From Dethiosulfovibrio salsuginis (GTDB lineage: Bacteria > Synergistota > Synergistia > Synergistales > Dethiosulfovibrionaceae): 34,525 nt of DNA. The DNA lies in NCBI RefSeq assembly GCF_900177735.1, contig NZ_FXBB01000027.1, positions 1-34,525 on the forward strand. Reading direction: 5' to 3'. Of the stretch, positions 5,744-13,952 are shown in pieces (the first letter of the stretch is position 1; each line of letters opens with the position of its first letter). The translations under genes were made by a program, and so were the position numbers. The notes beneath the pieces are model-generated. The model worked only from the letters and a program-made list of their open reading frames with translations. It searched no databases and was not told where the DNA came from.

Positions 5744-7405
5744 ATGTCTTTCGTGTTCAAATCCCACAGAGTCAACCTATTGCTGCTGTTAATTCTCTCA
5801 TCTTTTCTGTTCTTCTGGATGTTAGGAGGCCACGGCCTGCTGGAGCCCGACGAGGGCCGCTACAGCGAGATCCCCAGAGAGATGATGGAGACCGGCGACT
5901 ACGTAACCCCAAGGCTAAACGGGGTCCTCTATTTCGAGAAGCCGGTGCTACACTACTGGCTGACCGCCTCGGCCTTCGCCGTCATGGGCAAAACCGAGCT
6001 GGCATCCCGTTTCTGGCCCGCTGCCCTGGCGGTGGTGGGGGTCCTATTCACCTACTGGCTGGGAGCCTACCTCTACGGCAAGAGATCCGGCCTTGCGGCA
6101 GGGGTTATACTGGCGTCGTCTCTGCTCTACTTCGCCATAGCCCAGATAAACCTCACAGACATGCCGGTGAGCTCCTTTATCACCGTGGCCATGGTGGCCT
6201 TCCTCATGGCCCGGCTCCAAAACAGACGGTGGCTGCTCCTGTTCTACTCCGCTATGGCATTGGCGGTGCTCACCAAAGGGCTTATCGGCCTGGTCCTCCC
6301 AGGAGCGGTCATACTCTGCTATATGATCGTCACCAGAAGATGGTCCATAGTCAAAGATACCCTCTACCTGCCGGGGATAATCCTTTTCTTCGCCATCACC
6401 GTTCCCTGGTTCTGGGCGGTCTGTCGGGCCAACCCCGATTTCTTTCACTTTTTTTTCATCCACGAACACTTCGTCCGTTACGCTACCAAGGTCCATAACC
6501 GATACGAGCCGGTCTGGTTCTTCGTCCCTATCCTGCTGGTGGGGACGATCCCCTGGACGGGCTTTATCCCTCAGGCTCTCATGGAAGCGATAAAGGGAAG
6601 AAAAGGGCAGGACGAATCGGACTGGGCGGGGATATATCTGGCCCTGTGGTTTGCCGTGATTTTCGCCTTCTTCTCCCTGTCCAGCTCTAAGCTCATACCC
6701 TACATAGTGCCGGTCCTGCCCCCTCTGGCCATACTGGTAGGTCGGAGGGCGGTTAGGATATGGGACGAAGGGGACCTGAAAAACACCCTTGTAGGGCTGT
6801 CGCTCTCCTCGGTCCTTACCGTACTGTTCGGAGTGGCCTTCGTGGTCTACCCCTACGTCCAGGACAGGCTCCCATCGGAGCTTCTGGTCCCTCAGCTGGT
6901 CCATAAAGGGATAATCCTACTGGTGGGAACCGGCCTGGCCTGGTGGGGATACCTTAAGGGCTCGCCTAAAAAAGTCCTGATCTGCCTGACCATAACCGGT
7001 ATAATCTTCATCCTGTCCTTCAAGACGGGATTTTCCCTGTACGACAGGATAAACTCCGCCAGGCAACTCAGCGATATAATAAAGCCCCATCTGAGGGAGG
7101 ACGACGTGGTTGCCCAGTACGGCGATTACAACCAGGGACTGCCTTTCTACCTGGAGAGACGTAACGTTCTGGTGAACTACCTGGGAGAGCTGGAGTTCGG
7201 GGCGAAGAGGGAGACCGACCCCTCGTGGTTCATAGGGGATCGGGAGTTTCTGGAGCTGTGGAACGGCCATAGACAGGTCTTCCTGGTGGTCCCAGCCAGG
7301 GTATGGTCCCACTTGGAGGATAAACTAGGAAAAACCTATATAATGGGCAAAAACTGGAGAGAGAACGACCTGGTCATCACCAATCGCCCTATAGAGGAGG
7401 ATTAA
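5744..7405 (+). CDS. arnT: Undecaprenyl phosphate-aminoarabinose:lipid A transferase (GT39/PMT type)
   Basis: A 553-residue polytopic inner-membrane glycosyltransferase. In the Arn pathway it transfers 4-amino-4-deoxy-L-arabinose from undecaprenyl phosphate to lipid A on the periplasmic side, lowering the negative charge that polymyxin and other cationic peptides bind. The first helix is followed by the conserved GLLEPDEGRYSEIPREM and the FEKPVLHYWL segment of PMT_2 proteins. Many hydrophobic helices follow, then a C-terminal soluble domain of about 130 residues. It begins the plus-strand arn operon. GGAGG ends one base before the ATG, which is very close, so the GTG at 5753 (10-base spacing) may be the true start. 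Confidence 0.88.
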   Translation: MSFVFKSHRVNLLLLLILSSFLFFWMLGGHGLLEPDEGRYSEIPREMMETGDYVTPRLNGVLYFEKPVLHYWLTASAFAVMGKTELASRFWPAALAVVGVLFTYWLGAYLYGKRSGLAAGVILASSLLYFAIAQINLTDMPVSSFITVAMVAFLMARLQNRRWLLLFYSAMALAVLTKGLIGLVLPGAVILCYMIVTRRWSIVKDTLYLPGIILFFAITVPWFWAVCRANPDFFHFFFIHEHFVRYATKVHNRYEPVWFFVPILLVGTIPWTGFIPQALMEAIKGRKGQDESDWAGIYLALWFAVIFAFFSLSSSKLIPYIVPVLPPLAILVGRRAVRIWDEGDLKNTLVGLSLSSVLTVLFGVAFVVYPYVQDRLPSELLVPQLVHKGIILLVGTGLAWWGYLKGSPKKVLICLTITGIIFILSFKTGFSLYDRINSARQLSDIIKPHLREDDVVAQYGDYNQGLPFYLERRNVLVNYLGELEFGAKRETDPSWFIGDREFLELWNGHRQVFLVVPARVWSHLEDKLGKTYIMGKNWRENDLVITNRPIEED

Positions 7406-7407
7406 GA

Positions 7408-8577
7408 ATGAGAGATAGCTTTTTACCTTTCGCCCGCCCGGAGGTGGACGAAGAATCAATAGAGGACCTCTGTCAGTCCATAAGGTCCGGCTGGCTCACC
7501 ACCGGGCCTAAAACCCAGGCCTTCGAGGAGGACTTTTCAAAAACAGTGGGAGCGACCTACTCTATATCGGTGAGTTCTGCCACCGCCGGACTTCACCTGG
7601 CCTTTCTGGGGTTGGGGATAGAGCCAGGGGACGAGGTCATAACTACCCCTATGACCTTCGTGGCCACGGTCAACGCCGCCATATGGGCTGGAGCGACCCC
7701 GGTGCTGGTGGACATAGACCCTAAGACCTTAAATATAGACGTGGAGCAGCTTGAGGGGGCTATCACCGACAGGACCAAGGCCATTGTGCCGGTCCACTTC
7801 GCCGGACTGCCCTGCGACATGGACCGAATAGAGGCTATGGCGGAAAAGCACGGCCTAGCCATAGTGGAGGACGCAGCCCACGCCCTGGGGGCCAGCTACA
7901 GAGGCAGGCCCATAGGTGCGGACAGAGGGCCGAGGCGGTGCTCGGTCTTCAGCTTCCACCCGACGAAAAACATAACCACCGGCGAGGGAGGCATGGTCTG
8001 CACCTCCGACGAAGACCTAGCGGAGAGGATCTCCGTCCTCCGGCAGCACGGCATGAGCAAAGGGGCCTGGAATAGGTACGCCGCCAAAGGCAACCCCCAC
8101 TACGACGTGCTTTTCCCGGGCTTCAAGGCCAACATGATGGACATTCAGGCAGCCATAGGCAGAGGACAGCTTAAAAAACTGGACTCCTTCAACTCCAGGA
8201 GAAAGACCATAGTGGACCGATATCGCGAGGCATTTAAAGACCAGCCTGGACTTACCCTGCCAGGAACTCCGGCCTACGACCACGTCCACAGCTGGCATAT
8301 CTTCACCCCTCTCGTGGACGTGGATAAACTCGACATAGACCGAGACGGCTTTATGGGAGCCATGAGGGAGCTCAACTTAGGCACCGCCCTCCACTATCAG
8401 GCACTTCACCTGTTCTCCTACTACCAGGAGACCTACCGATGGAGGAAGGGCGACTTCCCTAACGCCGAAATGGTATCGGACAGGATAGTGTCCCTGCCCC
8501 TCTTCCCCGCCATGACCGACTTTGACGTGGAGGACGTTATAAACGGGGTTCGTTCGGTTATGGAGAGCCATCTATGA
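7408..8577 (+). CDS. arnB: UDP-4-amino-4-deoxy-L-arabinose aminotransferase (PLP)
   Basis: A 389-residue DegT/DnrJ/EryC1-family PLP enzyme that transaminates UDP-4-keto-pentose to UDP-L-Ara4N using glutamate. The Schiff-base lysine is Lys187 in FSFHPTKNITTGEGG, matching the known ArnB position (Lys188 in Salmonella). The phosphate-binding SSATAGLHLA (56-65) and VEDAAHALGA (153-162) segments are intact. AGGAGG lies seven bases before the ATG and overlaps the end of arnT. Its stop overlaps the arnC start by 4 bp. Length and motifs fit a functional enzyme. Confidence 0.93.
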   Translation: MRDSFLPFARPEVDEESIEDLCQSIRSGWLTTGPKTQAFEEDFSKTVGATYSISVSSATAGLHLAFLGLGIEPGDEVITTPMTFVATVNAAIWAGATPVLVDIDPKTLNIDVEQLEGAITDRTKAIVPVHFAGLPCDMDRIEAMAEKHGLAIVEDAAHALGASYRGRPIGADRGPRRCSVFSFHPTKNITTGEGGMVCTSDEDLAERISVLRQHGMSKGAWNRYAAKGNPHYDVLFPGFKANMMDIQAAIGRGQLKKLDSFNSRRKTIVDRYREAFKDQPGLTLPGTPAYDHVHSWHIFTPLVDVDKLDIDRDGFMGAMRELNLGTALHYQALHLFSYYQETYRWRKGDFPNAEMVSDRIVSLPLFPAMTDFDVEDVINGVRSVMESHL

Positions 8578-9515
8578 GACCGGAGGTTTCCCTTGTAATA
8601 CCGGTCTACAACGAGGAGGAGTCTCTGCCCGAGCTTTTCAGCCGAACGGTGAAGGTCCTTAAGGGACTGAACCGTCCCTACGAGCTCATACTGGTGGACG
8701 ACGGCAGCAGGGATCGGTCTTTGGCCCTGTGCCTGGAGCTTCGGGAGAGGGAGGGCTCAATCAGGGTGGCCTCCATGAACGGCAACTTCGGCCAGCACAT
8801 GGCCATAATGGCGGGGTTCTCTCTGGCCCGGGGAGAGATGGTCATAACCATGGACGCCGACCTTCAGAACCCTCCCGAGGAGATCCCAAAGCTGATAAGG
8901 GCCATGGAGAGAGGCCACGACGTGGTGGGAACCATCCGCACCTTCAGGCAAGATCCCCTGTTTCGTAAGGTAGCGTCGAAAATAGTCAACAAGGTCACCA
9001 ACAGGATCACCGGCCTCAGACTCAACGACTACGGCTGTATGCTCAGGGGCTACAGGAGGCGGATCGTGGACCTGATAATCCAGTGCCAGGAGACGACGAC
9101 CTTCATCCCGGCCCTAGCCCAGAAGTTCGCCCTAAGCCCCGTCGAGGTATCGGTTAAACACTCGGAGCGTAAAAAAGGCGAGTCGAAGTACGGACTTTTC
9201 AAGCTGATCAGGCTGAACTTCGACCTGATGACCGGCTTTTCCATGGTTCCTCTACAGGCGGTTACAATGACCGGCATCGCCGTAGCGGTCATGAGCCTGG
9301 GCTTTACCATAATGCTGATACTCAGGAGACTGTTTTTGGGACCCGAGGCGGAAGGGGTTTTCACCCTCTTCGCCATAAACTTCTTCCTCATGGGGATAAC
9401 CATGATGTCCGTAGGGATAGGAGGGGAGTACGTCGGCAGGGTCTACCAGGAGGTAAGAAAGCGGCCTAGGTACGTAATACGGCACGTATATCAGGAGGAA
9501 CAGGAGGATGACTAG
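8574..9515 (+). CDS. arnC: Undecaprenyl-phosphate 4-deoxy-4-formamido-L-arabinose transferase
   Basis: A 313-residue GT2 glycosyltransferase that attaches formylated Ara4N to undecaprenyl phosphate at the cytoplasmic face of the inner membrane. The catalytic domain has VIPVYNEEESL (8-18), VDDGS (41-45) and the DADLQNPPEE metal/nucleotide motif near residue 94. Two C-terminal transmembrane helices (about 225-250 and 260-285) are followed by the GEYVGRVYQEVRKRPRYV end characteristic of this family. The ATG overlaps the arnB stop (ATGA). The gene runs 8 bp into the formyltransferase gene. Confidence 0.92.
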   Translation: MRPEVSLVIPVYNEEESLPELFSRTVKVLKGLNRPYELILVDDGSRDRSLALCLELREREGSIRVASMNGNFGQHMAIMAGFSLARGEMVITMDADLQNPPEEIPKLIRAMERGHDVVGTIRTFRQDPLFRKVASKIVNKVTNRITGLRLNDYGCMLRGYRRRIVDLIIQCQETTTFIPALAQKFALSPVEVSVKHSERKKGESKYGLFKLIRLNFDLMTGFSMVPLQAVTMTGIAVAVMSLGFTIMLILRRLFLGPEAEGVFTLFAINFFLMGITMMSVGIGGEYVGRVYQEVRKRPRYVIRHVYQEEQEDD

Positions 9516-10470
9516 GCCCTCGACGGTGGTCTTCGCCTACAGCGAGGTGGGATATCGCTGCCTTGAGACCCTTCTGGACCGAGGGGTCAACGTCACGGCG
9601 GTCATAACCTACACCGACAGCCCCTCGGAGGAGATATGGTTTAGGTCGGTGGCGGACCTGGCTCGCTCCAGAGGGATCGAACCATGGCTCAATCTGGACC
9701 TGTCGGACAAAGAGACCTTCAAGGCCATAAAGGCCCTGAAGCCTAAGGTGATGTTCTCTTTCTACTACAGGGACCTCATACCGGATAAGGTGCTCAAGCT
9801 GGCAAAACTGGGGGCCTTCAATATGCACGGATCCCTCCTTCCCAGGTACAGAGGAAGGGCCTGTATAAACTGGGCGGTGCTCAACGGAGAGACCGAGACA
9901 GGGGCCACCCTCCACCGGATGACCGAGAAGGCCGACAGGGGAAACATAGTCGATCAGGAGGTCGTGTCCATAGGCCAGAGCGACACCGCCAAAGACGTCT
10001 TTCTCAAGGTCGCCGACGCCGCCACTGAGATACTGAACAGGAGCCTGGACTCCATAGAGTCGGGGGAGGCAAAGGGAGTTCCTCAGGACGACAGCCTTGC
10101 GACGACCTTCGGGGGCAGAAAGCCCGAGGACGGCCTGATCCGTTGGGATCAGAGCAGCAAGCGGATATACGACCTCATAAGGGCGGTGACACGCCCCTAC
10201 CCCGGTGCTTTCAGCTTTTTTGGGGATAAAAAGGTGTATTTCTGGTGGGGAACCCCTTTGGAGGGAGCGTCCCTGGGACAGCCTGGATCGGTTATATCCC
10301 TGGATCCTCTTGTGGTCTCAACCGGCAAAGGCAACCTCAAGGTTGATAAGGTCCAGGTTCACGGGGAAGAGGAGATAGACGGCATCTCCTTCGCCAAGTC
10401 GTATCTGAGGCTGGGAGCGACCTTTACAACCGAGCCTAAGCCCGCCTGTCCAGCGAGCAAGGGCATCTAA
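9508..10470 (+). CDS. arnA: UDP-L-Ara4N formyltransferase (stand-alone N-terminal half of ArnA)
   Basis: A 320-residue 10-formyl-tetrahydrofolate-dependent formyltransferase. The catalytic triad of the family is present as Asn105 and His107 (FNMHGSLLPRYRGR) and Asp143 (EKADRGNIV), followed by a C-terminal OB-like domain. In enterobacteria this activity is fused to the UDP-glucuronate decarboxylase in one 660-residue ArnA; here the two are separate genes. The start ATG has AGGAGG immediately upstream and overlaps arnC by 8 bp. The TAA stop (10468-10470) lies inside the terminal inverted repeat of repeat copy 2. The last residues CPASKGI may therefore have been shaped by that insertion. Confidence 0.92.
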   Translation: MTRPSTVVFAYSEVGYRCLETLLDRGVNVTAVITYTDSPSEEIWFRSVADLARSRGIEPWLNLDLSDKETFKAIKALKPKVMFSFYYRDLIPDKVLKLAKLGAFNMHGSLLPRYRGRACINWAVLNGETETGATLHRMTEKADRGNIVDQEVVSIGQSDTAKDVFLKVADAATEILNRSLDSIESGEAKGVPQDDSLATTFGGRKPEDGLIRWDQSSKRIYDLIRAVTRPYPGAFSFFGDKKVYFWWGTPLEGASLGQPGSVISLDPLVVSTGKGNLKVDKVQVHGEEEIDGISFAKSYLRLGATFTTEPKPACPASKGI

Positions 10471-10702
10471 AACTCACTTTTCAGCCCCCTCGGAGAGACC
10501 GTTCCGCCTGCGCCCTGTCTCGCCCAGGCGTATACTCGACCTGCCTGTTTCGTACGAACCGCCTCGGAGGGCACGTCCTGTGCCCCCTCGGCTTGGGGCG
10601 ACGTCCTGTCGCCCCATTCGCACTCAAAGGCGGCATGTCGAGTATACGGGCTCAAATGGGCTCCGTCGGAACGATCTCTCCGAGAATTAGCGTTTGTTAG
10701 AG
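10466..10702 (+). repeat. Palindromic multi-hairpin repeat, copy 2 (inside the arn operon)
   Basis: This 237-bp copy has the same orientation as copy 1. Its terminal repeat is TCTAAAACTC (10466-10475) with an imperfect GTTTGTTAGA partner near 10693-10702. The outer stem is 10489-10506 with 10667-10684 (one mismatch). A hairpin CGCCTG/CAGGCG lies at 10505-10530. The inner stem is 10529-10545 with 10632-10648 (one mismatch). The central TTCGTACGAA palindrome and the two GTCCT-loop hairpins are kept. It sits between the two arnA-type genes, begins at the upstream stop codon and ends about 20 bp before the next Shine-Dalgarno. Confidence 0.92.
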
Positions 10703-10732
10703 ACCGTCTATAGTAGAAATGGAGGATTGTAA

Positions 10733-11743
10733 ATGAACATACTGATACTTGGAGCTAACGGATTTATCGGCTCCCACCTGATAGAGAGAATACTGGAAAA
10801 GACCGACTGGACCGTCACCGCCTTCGACCTTAGGGGAGACAACCTCCAGGGACTGGGGGATCGGGTCTCGGTGAAGTTGGGAGACCTGTACGACCAGGAC
10901 GACTGGATTGAGGAACAGATAAGCCGGTGCGACGTGGTTCTCCCCTTGGCAGGGATAGCAAAACCGGCCTATTACATAACCAATCCCCTCATGACATTCG
11001 AGCTGGACTTCGAGCAGAACCTGAAGATCGTCAGGATGTGCGCAAAACACTCCAAACGGATCATTTTTCCCTCCACCTCGGAGGTATACGGCATGAGCTC
11101 CGGCGACACTCTCCTGGAGGACGAGAGCCTGCTCATACAGGGCCCCATCAAGAACACCCGATGGATATACAGCTGCAGCAAGCAGATGATGGACCGGGTC
11201 ATAACCGCCTACGGCCAGGAGAGGGGCCTTCCCTACACCCTCTTCAGACCCTTCAACTGGATAGGGCCAAAACTGGACACCTTCAACGACGCCAGGGACA
11301 GAAAGGCCCGATCCATAACCCAGATGATATACGACGTATCGGTGGGTCGTCCTATAACCTTAGTGGACGGAGGAATCCAGAGACGGAGCTTTACCTACGT
11401 CACCGACGGAGTGGACTGCCTGATCTCCATCATAGAGGACCGTAAGAGCGCGGCAAACGGCGAGATATTCAACATAGGCAACCCGGACAGCAACCACTCC
11501 ATAAAGGCCCTGGCCCTGGAGATAGTGGAGGCGATGAAGGAGTTTCCTGCGTTCTCAAAATCCGCCAACGAGGCCACACTGATAGAGCAGCCCTCCCAGA
11601 CCTACTACGGCAAGGGCTACGAGGACGTGCAGGACAGAAAGCCCTCTATAGCCAAGGCCATGGAGCTCCTTGACTGGCGTCCCCAGATAGGCTTCAAAGA
11701 AGCGGTCAGGAAGACCGTCCAGTACTATGCAAGTCGCCCTTAA
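10733..11743 (+). CDS. arnA: UDP-glucuronate C4-dehydrogenase/decarboxylase (stand-alone C-terminal half of ArnA)
   Basis: A 336-residue extended SDR protein that oxidises and decarboxylates UDP-glucuronate to UDP-4-keto-arabinose. The NAD-binding GANGFIG is at residues 7-13. Ser116-Glu117 in PSTSEVYG and Tyr146-x3-Lys150 in IYSCSK match the catalytic residues of the E. coli ArnA decarboxylase. RPFNWIGP follows as in that family. GGAGG precedes the ATG. The gene is separated from its usual fusion partner by repeat copy 2 and overlaps arnD by 17 bp. Confidence 0.92.
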   Translation: MNILILGANGFIGSHLIERILEKTDWTVTAFDLRGDNLQGLGDRVSVKLGDLYDQDDWIEEQISRCDVVLPLAGIAKPAYYITNPLMTFELDFEQNLKIVRMCAKHSKRIIFPSTSEVYGMSSGDTLLEDESLLIQGPIKNTRWIYSCSKQMMDRVITAYGQERGLPYTLFRPFNWIGPKLDTFNDARDRKARSITQMIYDVSVGRPITLVDGGIQRRSFTYVTDGVDCLISIIEDRKSAANGEIFNIGNPDSNHSIKALALEIVEAMKEFPAFSKSANEATLIEQPSQTYYGKGYEDVQDRKPSIAKAMELLDWRPQIGFKEAVRKTVQYYASRP

Positions 11744-12629
11744 GGTAGACGTAGACACCTTAAGAGGCTACGTAGAGGGGGTCCCAAGGCTTTTGGACCT
11801 CTTCGACAGGATGGGGATAAAGGCTTCCTTCTTCTTCTCCTTCGGCCCGGATAACTCGGGCAAGGCCGTGAGGAGGATCTTCAGAAAGGGCTTTCTGTCC
11901 AAGATGCTCCGAACCGACGCTCCGGGAACCTACGGCCTTAAGACCATGATGTACGGGACCCTCCTTCCCGCTCCTATGATAGTGCCCTCCAGGCCCTCGG
12001 TGTTCAGGGAGACCCTGTCCCAGGGGCACGAGGTCGGCCTTCACGCCTGGGATCACGTGGACTGGCAGGACAGGCTGGACTCAATGGCCGAAGGGGAGAT
12101 GGAGGGACAGTTCGACAGGGGCAGGGAAATGTACCGAAAGCTGACGGGGATCTATCCCCGTTCATGCGCCGCCCCGGCCTGGAAGACCACCGACGCCAGC
12201 CTGGCCATGGAGGACCGGAAAGGCCTGCTCTACGCCAGCGATACCAGGGGGTGGGGGCCATTCATACCGGTCGTCAAGGGCAAGCCCATGAGGACGATAC
12301 AGATACCGACCACCCTCCCCACCATGGACGAGATACTGGGCAGAGACGGGGTGGACAGGTATAACGCCTCCGACCGTTACTGCCACATGATGACCGACGG
12401 GCTGAACGTCCACACGGTCCACGCCGAGATGGAGGGAATGTCCATGTTAGGCTCTATGGAAGAGCTCATAGCCAAAGTCCAGCTTAGAGGTGGAACCTTC
12501 GTTACCTTAAGAGAGATAGGAGAAAAACTAAAACCGGAGACCTTGCCCCACTGTCCGGTTATACAGGGCTACCTGCCCGGCAGGGCGGGGAAAGTGGCCA
12601 TTCAGGGACCGAGGAGGAAGGATAGATGA
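11727..12629 (+). CDS. arnD: 4-deoxy-4-formamido-L-arabinose-phosphoundecaprenol deformylase
   Basis: A 300-residue NodB-type polysaccharide deacetylase-fold protein that removes the formyl group from undecaprenyl-phosphate-L-Ara4FN. Metal-binding residues are Asp9 (KVDVDT) and His102/His106 (GLHAWDHVDW). The RSCAAPAWKTTD and LNVHTVHAEMEG segments match the family. The start lies inside the end of the decarboxylase gene, indicating translational coupling, and the stop overlaps the ugd start by 4 bp (ATGA). The C-terminal ~30 residues are basic. Confidence 0.92.
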   Translation: MQVALKVDVDTLRGYVEGVPRLLDLFDRMGIKASFFFSFGPDNSGKAVRRIFRKGFLSKMLRTDAPGTYGLKTMMYGTLLPAPMIVPSRPSVFRETLSQGHEVGLHAWDHVDWQDRLDSMAEGEMEGQFDRGREMYRKLTGIYPRSCAAPAWKTTDASLAMEDRKGLLYASDTRGWGPFIPVVKGKPMRTIQIPTTLPTMDEILGRDGVDRYNASDRYCHMMTDGLNVHTVHAEMEGMSMLGSMEELIAKVQLRGGTFVTLREIGEKLKPETLPHCPVIQGYLPGRAGKVAIQGPRRKDR

Positions 12630-13948
12630 AAGTCTGTATGGTAGGAACGGGCTACGTAGGCCTGGTCACAGGGGCCTGTCTAGCGGAGAGCGGAAACTAC
12701 GTCCGGTGCGTCGACATAGATGTGGAAAAGTGCTCCGCCCTAAACAACGGGGAGATACCTATATACGAGCCAGGGCTGGACGTAATGGTCTCCAGAAACG
12801 CAAAGCAGGGGAGGCTTAAATTCACCACCGACATATCCTACGGCGTCGAAGGAGCGGACTTCGTCTTTATAGCCGTAGGGACACCTCCAGGCCCCGACGG
12901 AAGTGCGGACCTGTCCTTCGTAATGGAGGTGGCAAGACAGATCGGCAGGACCATTACGACACCTACTTTGGTGGTCACAAAGTCCACTGTACCGGTGGGA
13001 ACCACCTTACAGGTACAGTCCATCATAAGATCCGAGCTGGAAGATAGGGGACTGGATCTGGACTTCGATATAGCCTTCTGCCCGGAGTTTCTTCGAGAGG
13101 GCTCGGCAATAGGGGACTTTATGCACCCAGACCGGGTGGTCATAGGTGTGGAGACCGACAGAGCCAGAGAATCGTTGGTTAGGCTATTTTCGCCTCTCAC
13201 AGGGGACGAGAACTCCATATACTCTATGAACATCCCCTCGGCGGAACTGACAAAGTACGCCGCCAACGCCATGCTGGCGACCAGGATAAGCTTCATGAAC
13301 GAGCTGGCCCGTTTCTGCGAGGTCTCGGAGGCCGACGTAGAGGACGTAAAAAGAGGGATAGGGTCCGATAGCCGCATAGGCCCTCGGTTCCTCAATCCCG
13401 GCATAGGCTACGGTGGGTCCTGCTTCCCTAAAGACGTAAAGGCCCTGATGGACTCGTCGGCAAAAAAAGGCGTGAAAATGTCCATCCTGGAGGCGGTAGA
13501 ACAGGTCAACCTTTCACAGAAGACCCTTCCTGTGAGGTGGCTAAAGGAAATAGAGGGAGAAGACCTCTCCCATCTGACGGTGGCCATCTGGGGCCTTAGC
13601 TTTAAGCCCGACACCGACGACATGAGAGAGGCTCCGTCGGTGGAGATAGCCAGAGAGCTCACAGAGTCAGGAGCCTCGGTGAGGGCCTTCGATCCGGTAG
13701 CCATGGACAAAGCCAGAGAGATCCTGGGAGACTCTGTGACCTACGGAGACGACGGTTACGGCATACTGGAAGGAGCGGACTGCCTTATTTTAGCCACCGA
13801 GTGGGCCCTTTTCAGGGAACCCGACTTCCAGGCGATGAAGGACCTGATGGCGAAGCCTATCGTACTGGACGGCAGAAACGTCTACGACCCAGAGGAAATG
13901 GAGGAAAAAGGCTTTATCTACAGATCGGTAGGACGGCCAAGGAGGTGA
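12626..13948 (+). CDS. ugd: UDP-glucose 6-dehydrogenase
   Basis: A 440-residue NAD-dependent enzyme that oxidises UDP-glucose to UDP-glucuronate, the precursor of the Arn pathway. The N-terminal Rossmann motif is VGTGYVGLVTG (6-16). Other motifs are STVPVGT (120-126), the CPEFLREGSA substrate loop (152-161) and the catalytic Cys266 in GYGGSCFPKD. The C-terminal UDP-binding domain begins near residue 315 (VAIWGLSFKPDTDDMREAPS). Having ugd as the last arn step in the same transcript gives a self-contained supply of UDP-glucuronate. Confidence 0.93.
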   Translation: MKVCMVGTGYVGLVTGACLAESGNYVRCVDIDVEKCSALNNGEIPIYEPGLDVMVSRNAKQGRLKFTTDISYGVEGADFVFIAVGTPPGPDGSADLSFVMEVARQIGRTITTPTLVVTKSTVPVGTTLQVQSIIRSELEDRGLDLDFDIAFCPEFLREGSAIGDFMHPDRVVIGVETDRARESLVRLFSPLTGDENSIYSMNIPSAELTKYAANAMLATRISFMNELARFCEVSEADVEDVKRGIGSDSRIGPRFLNPGIGYGGSCFPKDVKALMDSSAKKGVKMSILEAVEQVNLSQKTLPVRWLKEIEGEDLSHLTVAIWGLSFKPDTDDMREAPSVEIARELTESGASVRAFDPVAMDKAREILGDSVTYGDDGYGILEGADCLILATEWALFREPDFQAMKDLMAKPIVLDGRNVYDPEEMEEKGFIYRSVGRPRR

Positions 13949-13952
13949 GTGT

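Noticed and set aside
6044..6904. A 286-codon frame antisense to arnT
   Set aside because: It is a low-complexity, charged shadow of the arnT coding strand with no family resemblance.
10467..10655. A 62-codon minus-strand frame between the two arnA genes
   Set aside because: It is the repeat copy 2 sequence read in one frame; composition follows the palindromes, not a protein.
10466..10702. Repeat copy 2 as an intrinsic terminator
   Set aside because: The hairpins are not followed by a T run and the arn genes downstream would be cut off from their promoter.
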